DNA of 54,270 nt, taken from assembly GCA_029987115.1 (NCBI GenBank), contig DALTWK010000012.1, forward strand, positions 1-54,270, read 5' to 3'. Positions 34,305 to 42,944 of this stretch are shown in pieces (the first letter of the stretch is position 1; the number at the start of each line of letters is the position of its first letter). This DNA is from Methanocorpusculum sp. Lineage in GTDB: Archaea; Halobacteriota; Methanomicrobia; Methanomicrobiales; Methanocorpusculaceae. Position numbers and translations under genes: made by a program. The notes beneath the pieces were generated by a model. That model was given only the letters and a program-made list of their open reading frames with translations. It did not search any database and was not told where the DNA came from.

Positions 34305-35996
34305 TTACCTATGGTTCTCTGCCATGTTTGTTTCTAGAACTCGATAATCAATTTTATTCATTTTTGTAAGTGGCATTTTTTCAATAATTCTGATTTCCTT
34401 TGGACAACTCCAACGGTTGACGTGTTCATAAGCATAAGAATTGATTAGTTCTTTCGCTTCATCTGGATTCATCGATGGGTCATTTAATGTTACAAAGAGT
34501 CTTATCCTCATATTGTTCTTGTATTCCATTCCAACAGCACAGACTTCTTTAACTAGTGGGCATGAGCTCATCGTATCTTCAATGACTGTTGGGTAGACAT
34601 TAAATCCGTTTACTTTTATCATTCGTTTGTAACGGGATCTGAACAGAACATATCGATTTTCATCAATTGTCGCGATATCTCCAGTATGCAACCATAGGCG
34701 CCCGTCAGAATGTTTTCTTAGAACTGCATCAGTTGCCTCCTTATTTTGATAATATTCGGTCATAAGTGCTGGATTGATAAGACAGAGTTCTCCTTCTTCT
34801 GTATCTGGAATAACCTTGGTTGTACCTGGTTCAACGAGACATACTTCAGTTTGATTCATAGGTTTTCCAATACATCCATCGGGTAAATCTGAGGTATAGG
34901 TGTCATCGGTTAAAATACAGCAACCGCATGCTTCGGTAAGTCCATATCCCGGGCGGAATTTAGTATGAGACAATATAGCATTGTAACGGTCTGTCAGTTC
35001 TTTTGATACACGGTCTCCACCTGCAGCAATATTGCGGACAAATGACATGTCATGTCCTTCGAAGTAAGGAACCATCCGCTCTAACATAGTAGGGACTCCA
35101 GCAATTGTTTCCAGACGTTCTTTCAGGACGAGTTTTGCACATTCCTTTGCGTTAAATACAGGACGGAGAATCATACGCATACCTCCGGCAAGTGGTTCAT
35201 GAATAACCAGTGAAAAACCGAATGCATGGAATACCGGAAGAACACTCAGGAATCCCATTCCAATATGAGGAATTCCTTCAAATATTGTATTCATCATATT
35301 GGTAGTAGATGCATTAATCGCGGCATTTGATAGTACAGCTCCTTTTGATATGCCCGTTGTGCCACCTGTGTACATAACTGCTGCTGTGTCTTCCCGTTTC
35401 ATGGTATCTTCAGGAAGTATCCCTCCGTTTCTGAAAAATTCCTCGCCCGCTTTGTAGACTTTTGTATATTCAACAGCGTCAAATGCTTTTCGTGCTGATT
35501 TCATTCGGTGGTTGAACACTCTCTTCATCAAAATTCCCTTTGGTGTATGTGGGAAATAGGTTGGTGTTCTGCATCTGATGATTTTCGTACCAAGGCCAAC
35601 ACATAGCCCCTCATTTCCTTCAAATGCTAAAACAAACCGACTTTTAGTGAGAGTAATAGAATATTCTAATTCATCCCTCGATGATAATGGGTGAACTAGG
35701 TTACAGATGGCTCCTAGGCGATTCACTGCATAAACCGCAAATATGCACTGTGGTATATTTGGGAGAAAAATTGTTACAAAATCCCCTCTCTTTACACCCA
35801 ATTCACAAAGACCCGCAGCAACGATGTCTACTATCTTCAATAGTCTGCCGTATTTGATACGGGTTCCATAATATTCAATGGCTTCCGCTTCAGGTGTTCC
35901 ATGTTCAGCTCCGTAACAAAGCATGCTGTAAAGTGAACGTGTATTCTCTTTGGTGAATTCAAAGTGAGTTATGGATGGATTACGATATTCAGACAT
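34305..35996 (-). CDS. AMP-forming acyl-CoA synthetase / ligase
   Basis: A 563-residue ANL-superfamily enzyme. The P-loop YTGGTTGISKG is at 209-219, followed by GYGLTEACG (A5), TGDIA and YKRMIKVNGFNVYPT (A8-A10 hinge), and the catalytic lysine near KMPLTKMNKIDYR. It should activate a fatty or aryl carboxylate to an acyl-AMP and then thioester. Substrate unknown. Nearness to an AcpS-like gene and its medium/long-chain-like motif set leave open loading onto a carrier protein or CoA for lipid recycling. Confidence 0.87.
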   Translation of the reverse strand: MSEYRNPSITHFEFTKENTRSLYSMLCYGAEHGTPEAEAIEYYGTRIKYGRLLKIVDIVAAGLCELGVKRGDFVTIFLPNIPQCIFAVYAVNRLGAICNLVHPLSSRDELEYSITLTKSRFVLAFEGNEGLCVGLGTKIIRCRTPTYFPHTPKGILMKRVFNHRMKSARKAFDAVEYTKVYKAGEEFFRNGGILPEDTMKREDTAAVMYTGGTTGISKGAVLSNAAINASTTNMMNTIFEGIPHIGMGFLSVLPVFHAFGFSLVIHEPLAGGMRMILRPVFNAKECAKLVLKERLETIAGVPTMLERMVPYFEGHDMSFVRNIAAGGDRVSKELTDRYNAILSHTKFRPGYGLTEACGCCILTDDTYTSDLPDGCIGKPMNQTEVCLVEPGTTKVIPDTEEGELCLINPALMTEYYQNKEATDAVLRKHSDGRLWLHTGDIATIDENRYVLFRSRYKRMIKVNGFNVYPTVIEDTMSSCPLVKEVCAVGMEYKNNMRIRLFVTLNDPSMNPDEAKELINSYAYEHVNRWSCPKEIRIIEKMPLTKMNKIDYRVLETNMAENHR

Positions 35997-36068
35997 GATT
36001 TCTCTCTGGAATGAACGTAAAAACAGGTGATTGTGAAAATTTCTCGTATCGTCGAAAAGAATCGAACG

Positions 36069-36099
36069 GTTGTTTTTACAACTATTCTCAATAATAGTT
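36069..36099 (-). promoter_or_regulatory. nested inverted repeats upstream of the acyl-CoA synthetase
   Basis: The 36000-36460 spacer is AT-rich and I see no gene in it. It holds two overlapping inverted repeats, GTTGT-tttt-ACAAC (36069-36082) and AACTATT-ctcaat-AATAGTT (36080-36099), 75-105 bases ahead of the synthetase start. They may be an operator. Confidence 0.35.
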
Positions 36100-36460
36100 C
36101 ATTATTATTCTTGTGGTTGGTTATTTGTCGATATTTGCATTTGAACCACAAAGATTAATTCGGTACGTTTCGACAATTGTCATAGCGCAGAATTATTTGT
36201 CTCATACAAGTTCTGCAGTAATGCATCAATACGAATCTTCAATATTTCTGGTAAATTCGAGAAAATTGTCTAATATTTGACGTATTTCAAAATATGAAAT
36301 TAATTGGGACTTGTATTCAGCTTGCGTCTATGGGTTCCTGATATCAACAGAGAGTACCGAAATCTCAGATTCCACATTTTTTTGCACAGACACCAGGTGT
36401 TATGCTGTATGAACCATTTCACGTCCAGTTCACGGTATTTTGTTTATTCTCTCTTCCTGA

Positions 36461-36853
36461 CTAGTGTTGAGAATGATTTTTCAAAGAATCTTCTTCACTA
36501 AGATGTATAGGGCAGTTTTCTTCTTTCTTTTCTCCGTTATTAATTGCCCATTCAAGAATAGGTATCAGCAGTTCTCTCAGTTCCCAACCGGAAATCGTCA
36601 GAGAATATGAAACAGTTGGTGGTGTTCCCGAGTTTACTTTTCGTTCAATCAGATGATGTTTACCAAGTTCTTTTAATGTTGACGATAATGTTTTTGAACT
36701 GACATCTCCAAGAATATGTTTCAGTTCATTAAATCCAGTAGAACCGGTGTTTCCAATTGCGGCAATAACCAGCAAAGCCCATTTTTTACTGATTGTATCA
36801 AATATCCCGTGAAGCGGGCAGAAACAGAGGTGTGTATGATCAGGTTTCTCCAA
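36461..36853 (-). CDS. HxlR-family regulator with Cys/His-rich ends
   Basis: A 130-residue winged-helix regulator: FCPLHGIFDTISKKWALLVI followed by the helix-turn-helix FNELKHIL...SSKTLSSTLKELGKHHLIER is the HxlR pattern. Unusual are potential metal or thiol ligands at both ends: H6, H8, C10, C12, H15 and C114, H117, H127, H130. It is divergent from a metal chaperone and a Zn/Cd-type ATPase 80 bases away, so it probably controls that pair in response to metal. Signal not proven. Confidence 0.85.
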   Translation of the reverse strand: MEKPDHTHLCFCPLHGIFDTISKKWALLVIAAIGNTGSTGFNELKHILGDVSSKTLSSTLKELGKHHLIERKVNSGTPPTVSYSLTISGWELRELLIPILEWAINNGEKKEENCPIHLSEEDSLKNHSQH

Positions 36854-36932
36854 AGTAATCTACCTTCTTTCCAGTTACTATTTAGTTTATGGTGATTTAA
36901 ATTAAACACTAAGTATAAAAAGGAAACTTACT
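36854..36932 (+). promoter_or_regulatory. divergent promoter between HxlR regulator and metal genes
   Basis: A 79-base AT-rich spacer with an imperfect inverted repeat, TTTAGTTTA (36881-36889) against TAAACACTAA (36903-36912), and a TATA-like TATAAAA at 36914-36920. A likely operator for the HxlR protein. Confidence 0.4.
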
Positions 36933-37151
36933 ATGCAGAAAAAATACCGTATTCAAAATCTTTGTTGTGCAAATTGTTCTGCAGAAATGGAAAGAAAACT
37001 TCAGAAACTTCATGGTGTTTACTCTGCATCTATTGCATTCATGACACAGATGCTTTTCATAGATGCAGACGAAACAAAACTTCCAGATATTCTTGATGCA
37101 GCAGATGATATTATCAAAAAGATAGATCCAAACTGCCGAATTATCAGATAG
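36933..37151 (+). CDS. stand-alone heavy-metal-associated (HMA) domain protein
   Basis: A 72-residue ferredoxin-like HMA domain. CCANC (11-15, with the CxxC metal site) lies in the usual first loop, then EMERKLQKLHGVYSASI. Such a protein hands metal ions to a P1B-type ATPase. The ATPase next door (37206) lacks this domain at its own N-terminus, so the pair looks like a split version of ZntA/CadA. Confidence 0.87.
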   Translation: MQKKYRIQNLCCANCSAEMERKLQKLHGVYSASIAFMTQMLFIDADETKLPDILDAADDIIKKIDPNCRIIR

Positions 37152-37205
37152 AGTAGATTCTAAAATGATTTTGGGAAAAAGCTGAAAAAGGGGGCTGAAT
37201 GTCTT

Positions 37206-39053
37206 ATGGGTTTTCAGTTAACAAAAAAACAAAAGAGAAATATCATACGGATAATTATTGCAACGGTTCTTCTTATCCTAATCTCTTTACTACCGTTTGA
37301 AGGAGTATTCAGATTTTGTGCATATCTTATCCCGTATCTTATAGTTGGATCGGATGTACTATATCAGATGATACGAAGAATACTGCACGGAAAAGTATTT
37401 GATGAAAATTTCCTAATGGGTATTGCAACGATATGTGCATTTGTTCTTGGTGAGTATCCCGAAGCAGTTGCAGTTATGCTTTTCTTCCGTATCGGAGATT
37501 TATTTGAGGATATTTCTGTTGAACGGTCGCGAAATTCTATTGCATCTTTGATGAATCTTGTAGCTGATTCTGCAATGGTTCTGCGAAATGGTCATGAAGA
37601 AGAGGTCTCTCCTCCAGAAGTTGCAGTCGGAGAAACGATTATTATTCGCCCGGGAAACAGAATACCTCTTGACGGTATAGTACTTTCTGGAGAATCTACA
37701 ATAGATACAGCATCTATTACAGGCGAAGCATTGCCGTCCAGAGTGTCCAAAAATGATATAATAGTAAGCGGATGTATCAACATTTCAGGGGTTCTTACAG
37801 TTAAAACAACAAGGACATTTGAAAATTCCGCCGTCTCGAAGATATTAGAGATGGTTGAAAATGCATCTGCAAAAAAAGCGAAGCAAGAAAAGTTCATAAC
37901 AAAATTTGCCAGATATTACACACCTGCGGTATGTATCGCTGCACTACTTACTGCTGTTGTTCCGCCACTTTTTTTTGGAGAAATCTGGAGTGACTGGCTC
38001 TTTCGTGCACTCATATTTCTGATAGTATCCTGCCCGTGTGCACTCGTAATTTCAATACCTCTCTCATACTTTGGAGGAATTGCTAGTGCATCGAAACAAG
38101 GAATACTCGTTAAGGGAGGAAATTATCTGGAAACACTATCTAAATGTGATACCTTTGTATTTGATAAAACCGGGACAATTACAACTGGAAACTTTACCGT
38201 GACAGATGCTGATGAAAATGCTCTCCGGCTTTGTGCGTATGCTGGATACAGAAGCACTCATCCACTTTCTGTATCAATACGAAAAGCATGGGGTAAAGAA
38301 ATTGAAGGAGATGCTGTATCTGACATTATTGAGTTCAGCGGGAAAGGAATTTCAGCAAACGTATCGGGAAAAGAAGTCCTCTGTGGAAGTGCATATTTTC
38401 TCAGTGAGAGGAAAATCAGTGTTCCGACTTATGAAAAAATGGATACTAAATCCGTTGTCTATGCTGCAGAAAACGGAAAATACGTTGGTGCGGTATATCT
38501 GGATGATATGCTAAAAGAAGGAGTTGCCTCCTCAATAGCCTCCCTTAGAAAATTTGGAATAAAACAGACGATGCTCTTATCCGGAGATAAAGAAGAAACA
38601 GTAAAACGTGTTGCAGAAAAAGTAGGAATTACTGAGTATCGTGCAGAACTTTTGCCGAATGAAAAAGTATCTGCTATAGAAGAACTGTTCACAAAATCAT
38701 CAACCGTTGCCTATGTAGGAGACGGGATTAATGATGCTCCTGTACTAAGACGCGCTGATGTTGGGATTTCTATGGGCAATTTCGGATCAGACATTGCAAT
38801 TGATTCGGCGGATATTGTCCTTATGAATGATAATTTATCTCAACTTTCCAATCTTATGCAGATTTCAAAGAAAACAAAACGTATTGTAATAACCAACATA
38901 ATATTCACGCTTGGTGTAAAAGTGGCTATTATTTTCCTGGCAGTCTTTGGCTGTGCAAACATGTGGATGGCTGTATTCGCTGATGTGGGAGTATCTGTAA
39001 TAGCTATCCTTAATTCGATGCGTTTGCTCACCACAAAAGGCATCCATAAATAA
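37206..39053 (+). CDS. P1B-2-type heavy-metal ATPase (Zn/Cd/Pb)
   Basis: A 615-residue P-type ATPase. TGE is at 172-174, the membrane CPC at 276-278, phosphorylation site D320 in DKTGT, HP at 352-353 and GDGINDAP at 505-512. K572 and D593 in the last helices fit the zinc/cadmium/lead subgroup (as in ZntA), not copper. It exports toxic divalent metal from the cell. No N-terminal HMA domain; the upstream gene supplies one. A run of G before ATG 37206 is a workable ribosome site. Confidence 0.92.
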   Translation: MGFQLTKKQKRNIIRIIIATVLLILISLLPFEGVFRFCAYLIPYLIVGSDVLYQMIRRILHGKVFDENFLMGIATICAFVLGEYPEAVAVMLFFRIGDLFEDISVERSRNSIASLMNLVADSAMVLRNGHEEEVSPPEVAVGETIIIRPGNRIPLDGIVLSGESTIDTASITGEALPSRVSKNDIIVSGCINISGVLTVKTTRTFENSAVSKILEMVENASAKKAKQEKFITKFARYYTPAVCIAALLTAVVPPLFFGEIWSDWLFRALIFLIVSCPCALVISIPLSYFGGIASASKQGILVKGGNYLETLSKCDTFVFDKTGTITTGNFTVTDADENALRLCAYAGYRSTHPLSVSIRKAWGKEIEGDAVSDIIEFSGKGISANVSGKEVLCGSAYFLSERKISVPTYEKMDTKSVVYAAENGKYVGAVYLDDMLKEGVASSIASLRKFGIKQTMLLSGDKEETVKRVAEKVGITEYRAELLPNEKVSAIEELFTKSSTVAYVGDGINDAPVLRRADVGISMGNFGSDIAIDSADIVLMNDNLSQLSNLMQISKKTKRIVITNIIFTLGVKVAIIFLAVFGCANMWMAVFADVGVSVIAILNSMRLLTTKGIHK

Positions 39054-39112
39054 CTCTGTATCAGAAATCAGATGATAAATGAAATCGTGTCTTGAAAATA
39101 ATGTGATTTATC

Positions 39113-39128
39113 TTCCATAGATATGGAA
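39113..39128. terminator. hairpin between convergent genes
   Basis: TTCCAT (39113-39118) and ATGGAA (39123-39128) can pair across four bases, between the convergent metal ATPase and dnaJ genes, with a T-rich tract on the plus side near 39151. A possible two-way terminator. Confidence 0.4.
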
Positions 39129-39162
39129 TAGTCCATTTACCATCAGTTTTTATAAAAAAGTT

Positions 39163-40305
39163 TTATTTGAAGAAGCCGCGCTTCTTCTTATCCTTGTCCT
39201 TCGAAGTATCTTTTGTGCTATCCGTGGGTGGCAGTTCACCATTATTTTCAATCTGCAAAATTTTCTCGTAGAGTTCTCGTTCTGCAGACGAAATTTTCTT
39301 CGGTGTTCCGATTACAATCCGGACGAGCAGGCTTCCATAACTGCCTCTCCGGCGCACTCCCTCTCCGGAAATCCGCAGGCGTGTTCCATATGCGATTCCT
39401 GCAGGAATTTTCAGGTTGACTTTTTTCTTGTCAATAGTTTCAATTTCAACCTCAGAACCGAGAACTGCCTGTGCCGGACTAATCTCATATTGAGTTACTA
39501 AGTTATCGCCCTCTCGGTCGAATTTCGGATTGGAGACAACATGGACTTCTATATAGAGATCACCGTTTGGTGCTCCGTAGTCTCCTGCTTCACCGTATCC
39601 TTCCATACGAAGACGCATGCCGGTATCAATTCCTGGAGGAATATTGACCGTGATTTTTCTGCGAATCTTCGTCTTTCCGCTACCTCCACATTTTTTACAC
39701 GGCGTTTCCGGAATCTTTCCGCGGCCACCGCAGTCCGGACAGACAGACTGAGTGACCATCTGACCGAAAATGGAATTCCTAATCTGTTTGACCTGTCCTG
39801 TTCCGTTACATTTGCGGCAGGTCTTGGTCTTCTTTGTTGAACTACCTGTGCCATCACAATCCGGACAACTTTCGGTGTGCATAACCTCGATTTCTCGTTG
39901 TGCTCCGAAAACGGCATCTGCAAGCGTAATCTGAATCCGCATGAGCATGTCGTCCCCGGATCGAGGGCCGGACTGGCGTCTGCCGGACCCTCCAGTGAAG
40001 AAATCGAAGATATCTCCAAATCCGGAGAAATCAGCATTGAATCCAGCTCCCCCAGCACCCGAATAGTTTCCTTTCGATGCGTTAGTGAAGTTGTCGTGAC
40101 CTAGTTGATCATACTGGCGACGTTTGGATTCATCGGAGAGAACACTGTATGCCTCGTTGATAGTTTTAAACTTCTCTTCGGCTCCCGGTTCTTTACAGAC
40201 ATCCGGGTGATACTTCTTAGCAAGGTTCCTGTATGCCTTTTTGATTTCATCTTGGGATGCATTCTTTGGCACACCAAGAGTATCGTAGTACGAGTCAGAA
40301 CCCAT
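39163..40305 (-). CDS. dnaJ: chaperone protein DnaJ
   Basis: A 380-residue type I J-protein: J domain with HPD at 33-35, Gly/Phe-rich region, four CxxCxGxG zinc repeats (CPDCDGTG, CRKCNGTG, CPDCGGRG, CKKCGGSG) and the C-terminal substrate domains, ending in a Lys/Asp-rich tail. It delivers substrates to DnaK and stimulates its ATPase. 27 bases behind dnaK. Bacterial-type, acquired by archaea through transfer (family knowledge). Confidence 0.96.
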   Translation of the reverse strand: MGSDSYYDTLGVPKNASQDEIKKAYRNLAKKYHPDVCKEPGAEEKFKTINEAYSVLSDESKRRQYDQLGHDNFTNASKGNYSGAGGAGFNADFSGFGDIFDFFTGGSGRRQSGPRSGDDMLMRIQITLADAVFGAQREIEVMHTESCPDCDGTGSSTKKTKTCRKCNGTGQVKQIRNSIFGQMVTQSVCPDCGGRGKIPETPCKKCGGSGKTKIRRKITVNIPPGIDTGMRLRMEGYGEAGDYGAPNGDLYIEVHVVSNPKFDREGDNLVTQYEISPAQAVLGSEVEIETIDKKKVNLKIPAGIAYGTRLRISGEGVRRRGSYGSLLVRIVIGTPKKISSAERELYEKILQIENNGELPPTDSTKDTSKDKDKKKRGFFK

Positions 40306-40332
40306 TCTTTATCTCACCTGAAAAAAGGATGT

Positions 40333-42210
40333 TTAGTCCTTCTTTACTTCATAATCTGCGTCAACAACGTTGTCGTCGTTCTTACAGGAACCACAGTCAC
40401 CCTGGCATCCTGCATCGCCATTTGGTGCTGCTCCTCCAGCTGCCTGTGCCTTCTGTTGTTCTTCCTGAATCTTCTGGTACATCTTGGAAGATGCTGCAAA
40501 GACAACTTCTTGGAGTGCATCCATCTTTGCTTTGATGTCTTCAGTAGTTGCGTCTTCTTTAGCAAGGAGTTCCTTAAGTTCGGCAGATGCTGCTTGAATC
40601 TTGTCTTTATCTTCCTGCTCAACTTTGTCTGCAGTTTCCTTATCGTTAATCAGCTTCTCAGCGGCATAGACTGCGTTGTCTGCGTTGTTTCTGATTTCGA
40701 TTTCTTCGCGCTTCTTCTTATCGTCTTCTTCGAACTGTTTTGCATCGTTGACCATCTTTTCAATCTCATCATCTTTGAGATCTTTTCTGCCAGTAATGGT
40801 CATGGACTGCTCGTGTCCAGTTCCAAGATCCTTTGCGGAAACATGAACAATACCGTTTGCATCGATATCGAAGGTGACTTCAATCTGTGGCATTCCACGC
40901 GGTGCCGGTGGGATTCCGGTTAACTGGAACTTGCCCAAGCTGAAGTTATCACGTGCAAACTGACGTTCTCCCTGTACTACATGGATTTCAACGGATGTCT
41001 GGTTATCTGCTGCAGTGGAGAAAATCTGGCTCTTTCTGGTCGGGATGGTCGTGTTTCTCTCAATGAGTTTAGTTGCGATACCGCCTAAGGTTTCAATGCC
41101 GAGTGTAAGCGGGGTGACATCAAGTAAGACGACGTCTTTTGCTTCTCCAGTGAGAACCGCTCCCTGGATTGCTGCACCTAATGCAACACATTCATCTGGG
41201 TTGATGTTCTTATCTGGTTCTTTACCTAAGATCTTTTTGACCTCTTCAACGACCATTGGAACACGGGTTGATCCTCCGACTAAGAGAACGTGGTCAATAT
41301 CATTTGCAGTGAGGTTTGCATCTTTTAATGCCTGTTTTACCGGTTCAACGGTCTTTTGTACAAGGTCATCGATGAGCTGTTCGAACTTTGCACGGGTCAG
41401 GTCAATATCCAGGTGTTTCGGTCCATCTGCTCCTGCAGTAATGTATGGCAGGTTGATATTTGCTTTCTGGAGCGAGGAAAGTTCAATCTTTGCTTTTTCT
41501 GCTGCATCTTTCAGACGCTGCATTGCAACCTGATCTTTCTTGAGGTCGATTCCTTCCTTCTTCTTGAATTCATCTGCGAGATAGTCGATGATACGTGCGT
41601 CGAAGTCATCTCCTCCGAGGCGGTTGTTACCTGCAGTTGCCTTAACTTCGAAAAGTCCATCATCGAGGGTCAGAATGGAAACATCGAATGTTCCTCCACC
41701 AAGATCGTAAACGAGAACTGTAATTTCATTTTCTTTGTCAAGACCGTATGCGAGTGCAGATGCAGTCGGTTCGTTGATGATTCTTAAGACATCAAGGCCG
41801 GCGATTTTACCAGCATCTTTAGTTGCCTGTCTCTGTGCATCGTTGAAGTATGCCGGGACGGTGATAACTGCCTTGTCAACTTTTTCTCCCAGGTATGCTT
41901 CTGCATCGAGTTTCAGTTTCTGCAGAATCATGGACGAAATTTCCTGAGGTGAGTATTTCTTGCCGTCAATATCTACAGAATAGTCAGTTCCCATGTGTCT
42001 TTTGATTGAGCTGATGGTTCTGGTCGGGTTTGTGATTGCCTGACGTTTTGCAACGTTTCCGACTAAACGCTCTCCATCCTTGGAGAATCCTACAACAGAT
42101 GGTGTGGTTCTGAATCCTTCAGCGTTTGCAATTACAATCGGGCTTCCTCCGTCCATTACGGAGAGGCAGGAGTTAGTGGTTCCAAGATCAATTCCAATTA
42201 CTTTTGACAT
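40333..42210 (-). CDS. dnaK: chaperone protein DnaK (Hsp70)
   Basis: A 625-residue Hsp70. GIDLGTTNSCLSV at the N-terminus, the DLGGGTFDVSIL and LLVGGSTRVP motifs of the ATPase domain, and the substrate domain with DVTPLTLGIET are all present. The usually acidic tail carries an unusual cysteine cluster, C602, C606 and C609, before the normal VVDADYE ending. Ten bases behind grpE in a grpE-dnaK-dnaJ operon. Hsp70 is absent from many archaea, so this is a transferred module. Confidence 0.97.
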   Translation of the reverse strand: MSKVIGIDLGTTNSCLSVMDGGSPIVIANAEGFRTTPSVVGFSKDGERLVGNVAKRQAITNPTRTISSIKRHMGTDYSVDIDGKKYSPQEISSMILQKLKLDAEAYLGEKVDKAVITVPAYFNDAQRQATKDAGKIAGLDVLRIINEPTASALAYGLDKENEITVLVYDLGGGTFDVSILTLDDGLFEVKATAGNNRLGGDDFDARIIDYLADEFKKKEGIDLKKDQVAMQRLKDAAEKAKIELSSLQKANINLPYITAGADGPKHLDIDLTRAKFEQLIDDLVQKTVEPVKQALKDANLTANDIDHVLLVGGSTRVPMVVEEVKKILGKEPDKNINPDECVALGAAIQGAVLTGEAKDVVLLDVTPLTLGIETLGGIATKLIERNTTIPTRKSQIFSTAADNQTSVEIHVVQGERQFARDNFSLGKFQLTGIPPAPRGMPQIEVTFDIDANGIVHVSAKDLGTGHEQSMTITGRKDLKDDEIEKMVNDAKQFEEDDKKKREEIEIRNNADNAVYAAEKLINDKETADKVEQEDKDKIQAASAELKELLAKEDATTEDIKAKMDALQEVVFAASSKMYQKIQEEQQKAQAAGGAAPNGDAGCQGDCGSCKNDDNVVDADYEVKKD

Positions 42211-42220
42211 AATTTTTACC

Positions 42221-42760
42221 TTATTCCTTTGCTGCTGATACAGCTACTTTTGCATGACGAAGGACTTTGTCATGTATCATATATCCAGAGATTGCAACAT
42301 CCAGAATCTCCCCAGCTGGCTTATCCGATGGAAGAGCGGCGATAGCCTCGTGGAGATTCGGATCGAACTGCACTCCCTTTGCATTCATTGGTTCGATGCC
42401 GTTTTTCGCGAGTGTTCCAAGAAACATTTTGTGAATCTGTTCCAGGCCCTCACGAAGATTTTCGTCTTCACTTTTCAGAGCGCGTTCAAAGTTATCAAGA
42501 ACTTCCAGCATGTCAAGGGCAAATTTCTCTGTTGCGTATCGGAGAGATTTTTCTTGTTCACGCTTGGTTCTTTTCTGATAATTTTCAAACTCGGCAGCAA
42601 GACGAAGATATTTGTCATTCGCTTCCTCGTATTTCTTAGTGAGGTCAGCAATGACATCAGTTTCAGGGACGGCATCCATGGTTTTTTCTGCAGTTTCCTC
42701 AGTAACAGGGGTTTCGATTTTTTTCTCGGCAGATTCTGCAGTAACTTCGTTTTTGTCCAT
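42221..42760 (-). CDS. grpE: nucleotide exchange factor GrpE
   Basis: A 179-residue exchange factor that makes DnaK release ADP. A long N-terminal coiled coil precedes RLAAEFENYQKRTKREQE, with the GVQFDPNLHEAI...GYMIHDKVLRHAKVAVS beta domain at the end. I take ATG 42760, which has AGGA about seven bases upstream, over a TTG at 42787. First gene of the heat-shock operon; the promoter with an inverted repeat lies just ahead. Confidence 0.94.
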   Translation of the reverse strand: MDKNEVTAESAEKKIETPVTEETAEKTMDAVPETDVIADLTKKYEEANDKYLRLAAEFENYQKRTKREQEKSLRYATEKFALDMLEVLDNFERALKSEDENLREGLEQIHKMFLGTLAKNGIEPMNAKGVQFDPNLHEAIAALPSDKPAGEILDVAISGYMIHDKVLRHAKVAVSAAKE

Positions 42761-42802
42761 GGGAATTCCTGTTTTATCTTGTTGCAATATAAAATTTGTA
42801 TT

Positions 42803-42848
42803 GCAGTTCTATAAAAACATTCCTATATGTTATATTATATAGAACTGC
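42803..42848 (-). promoter_or_regulatory. perfect inverted repeat spanning the grpE-dnaK-dnaJ promoter
   Basis: GCAGTTCTATA (42803-42813) and TATAGAACTGC (42838-42848) are a perfect 11-bp inverted repeat with 24 bases between. On the minus strand the right arm overlaps the TATA element (TATATAATATAAC, about 42828-42840) and the left arm falls where transcription should begin (near 42812). A protein bound to both arms would block or bend the promoter. The sequence is not the bacterial CIRCE element. Confidence 0.65.
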
Positions 42849-42944
42849 TAAACAGGTTTCGTAGTTGTATTTGATATTTCATCACTGAAAAAGCGCATGA
42901 AACACACAAACCATATCTTCTCCAATGATTGATATGTATAGTAT

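Noticed and set aside
36304..36501. 65-residue plus-strand frame
   Set aside because: AT-rich spacer, no ribosome site, overlaps the end of the HxlR gene.
40105..40923. 272-residue plus-strand frame across dnaJ/dnaK
   Set aside because: Antisense of two well-conserved chaperone genes; spans their boundary.
42803..42848. CIRCE-type HrcA site
   Set aside because: The inverted repeat arms and spacing do not match CIRCE (short 9-base spacer); kept only as a new operator candidate.
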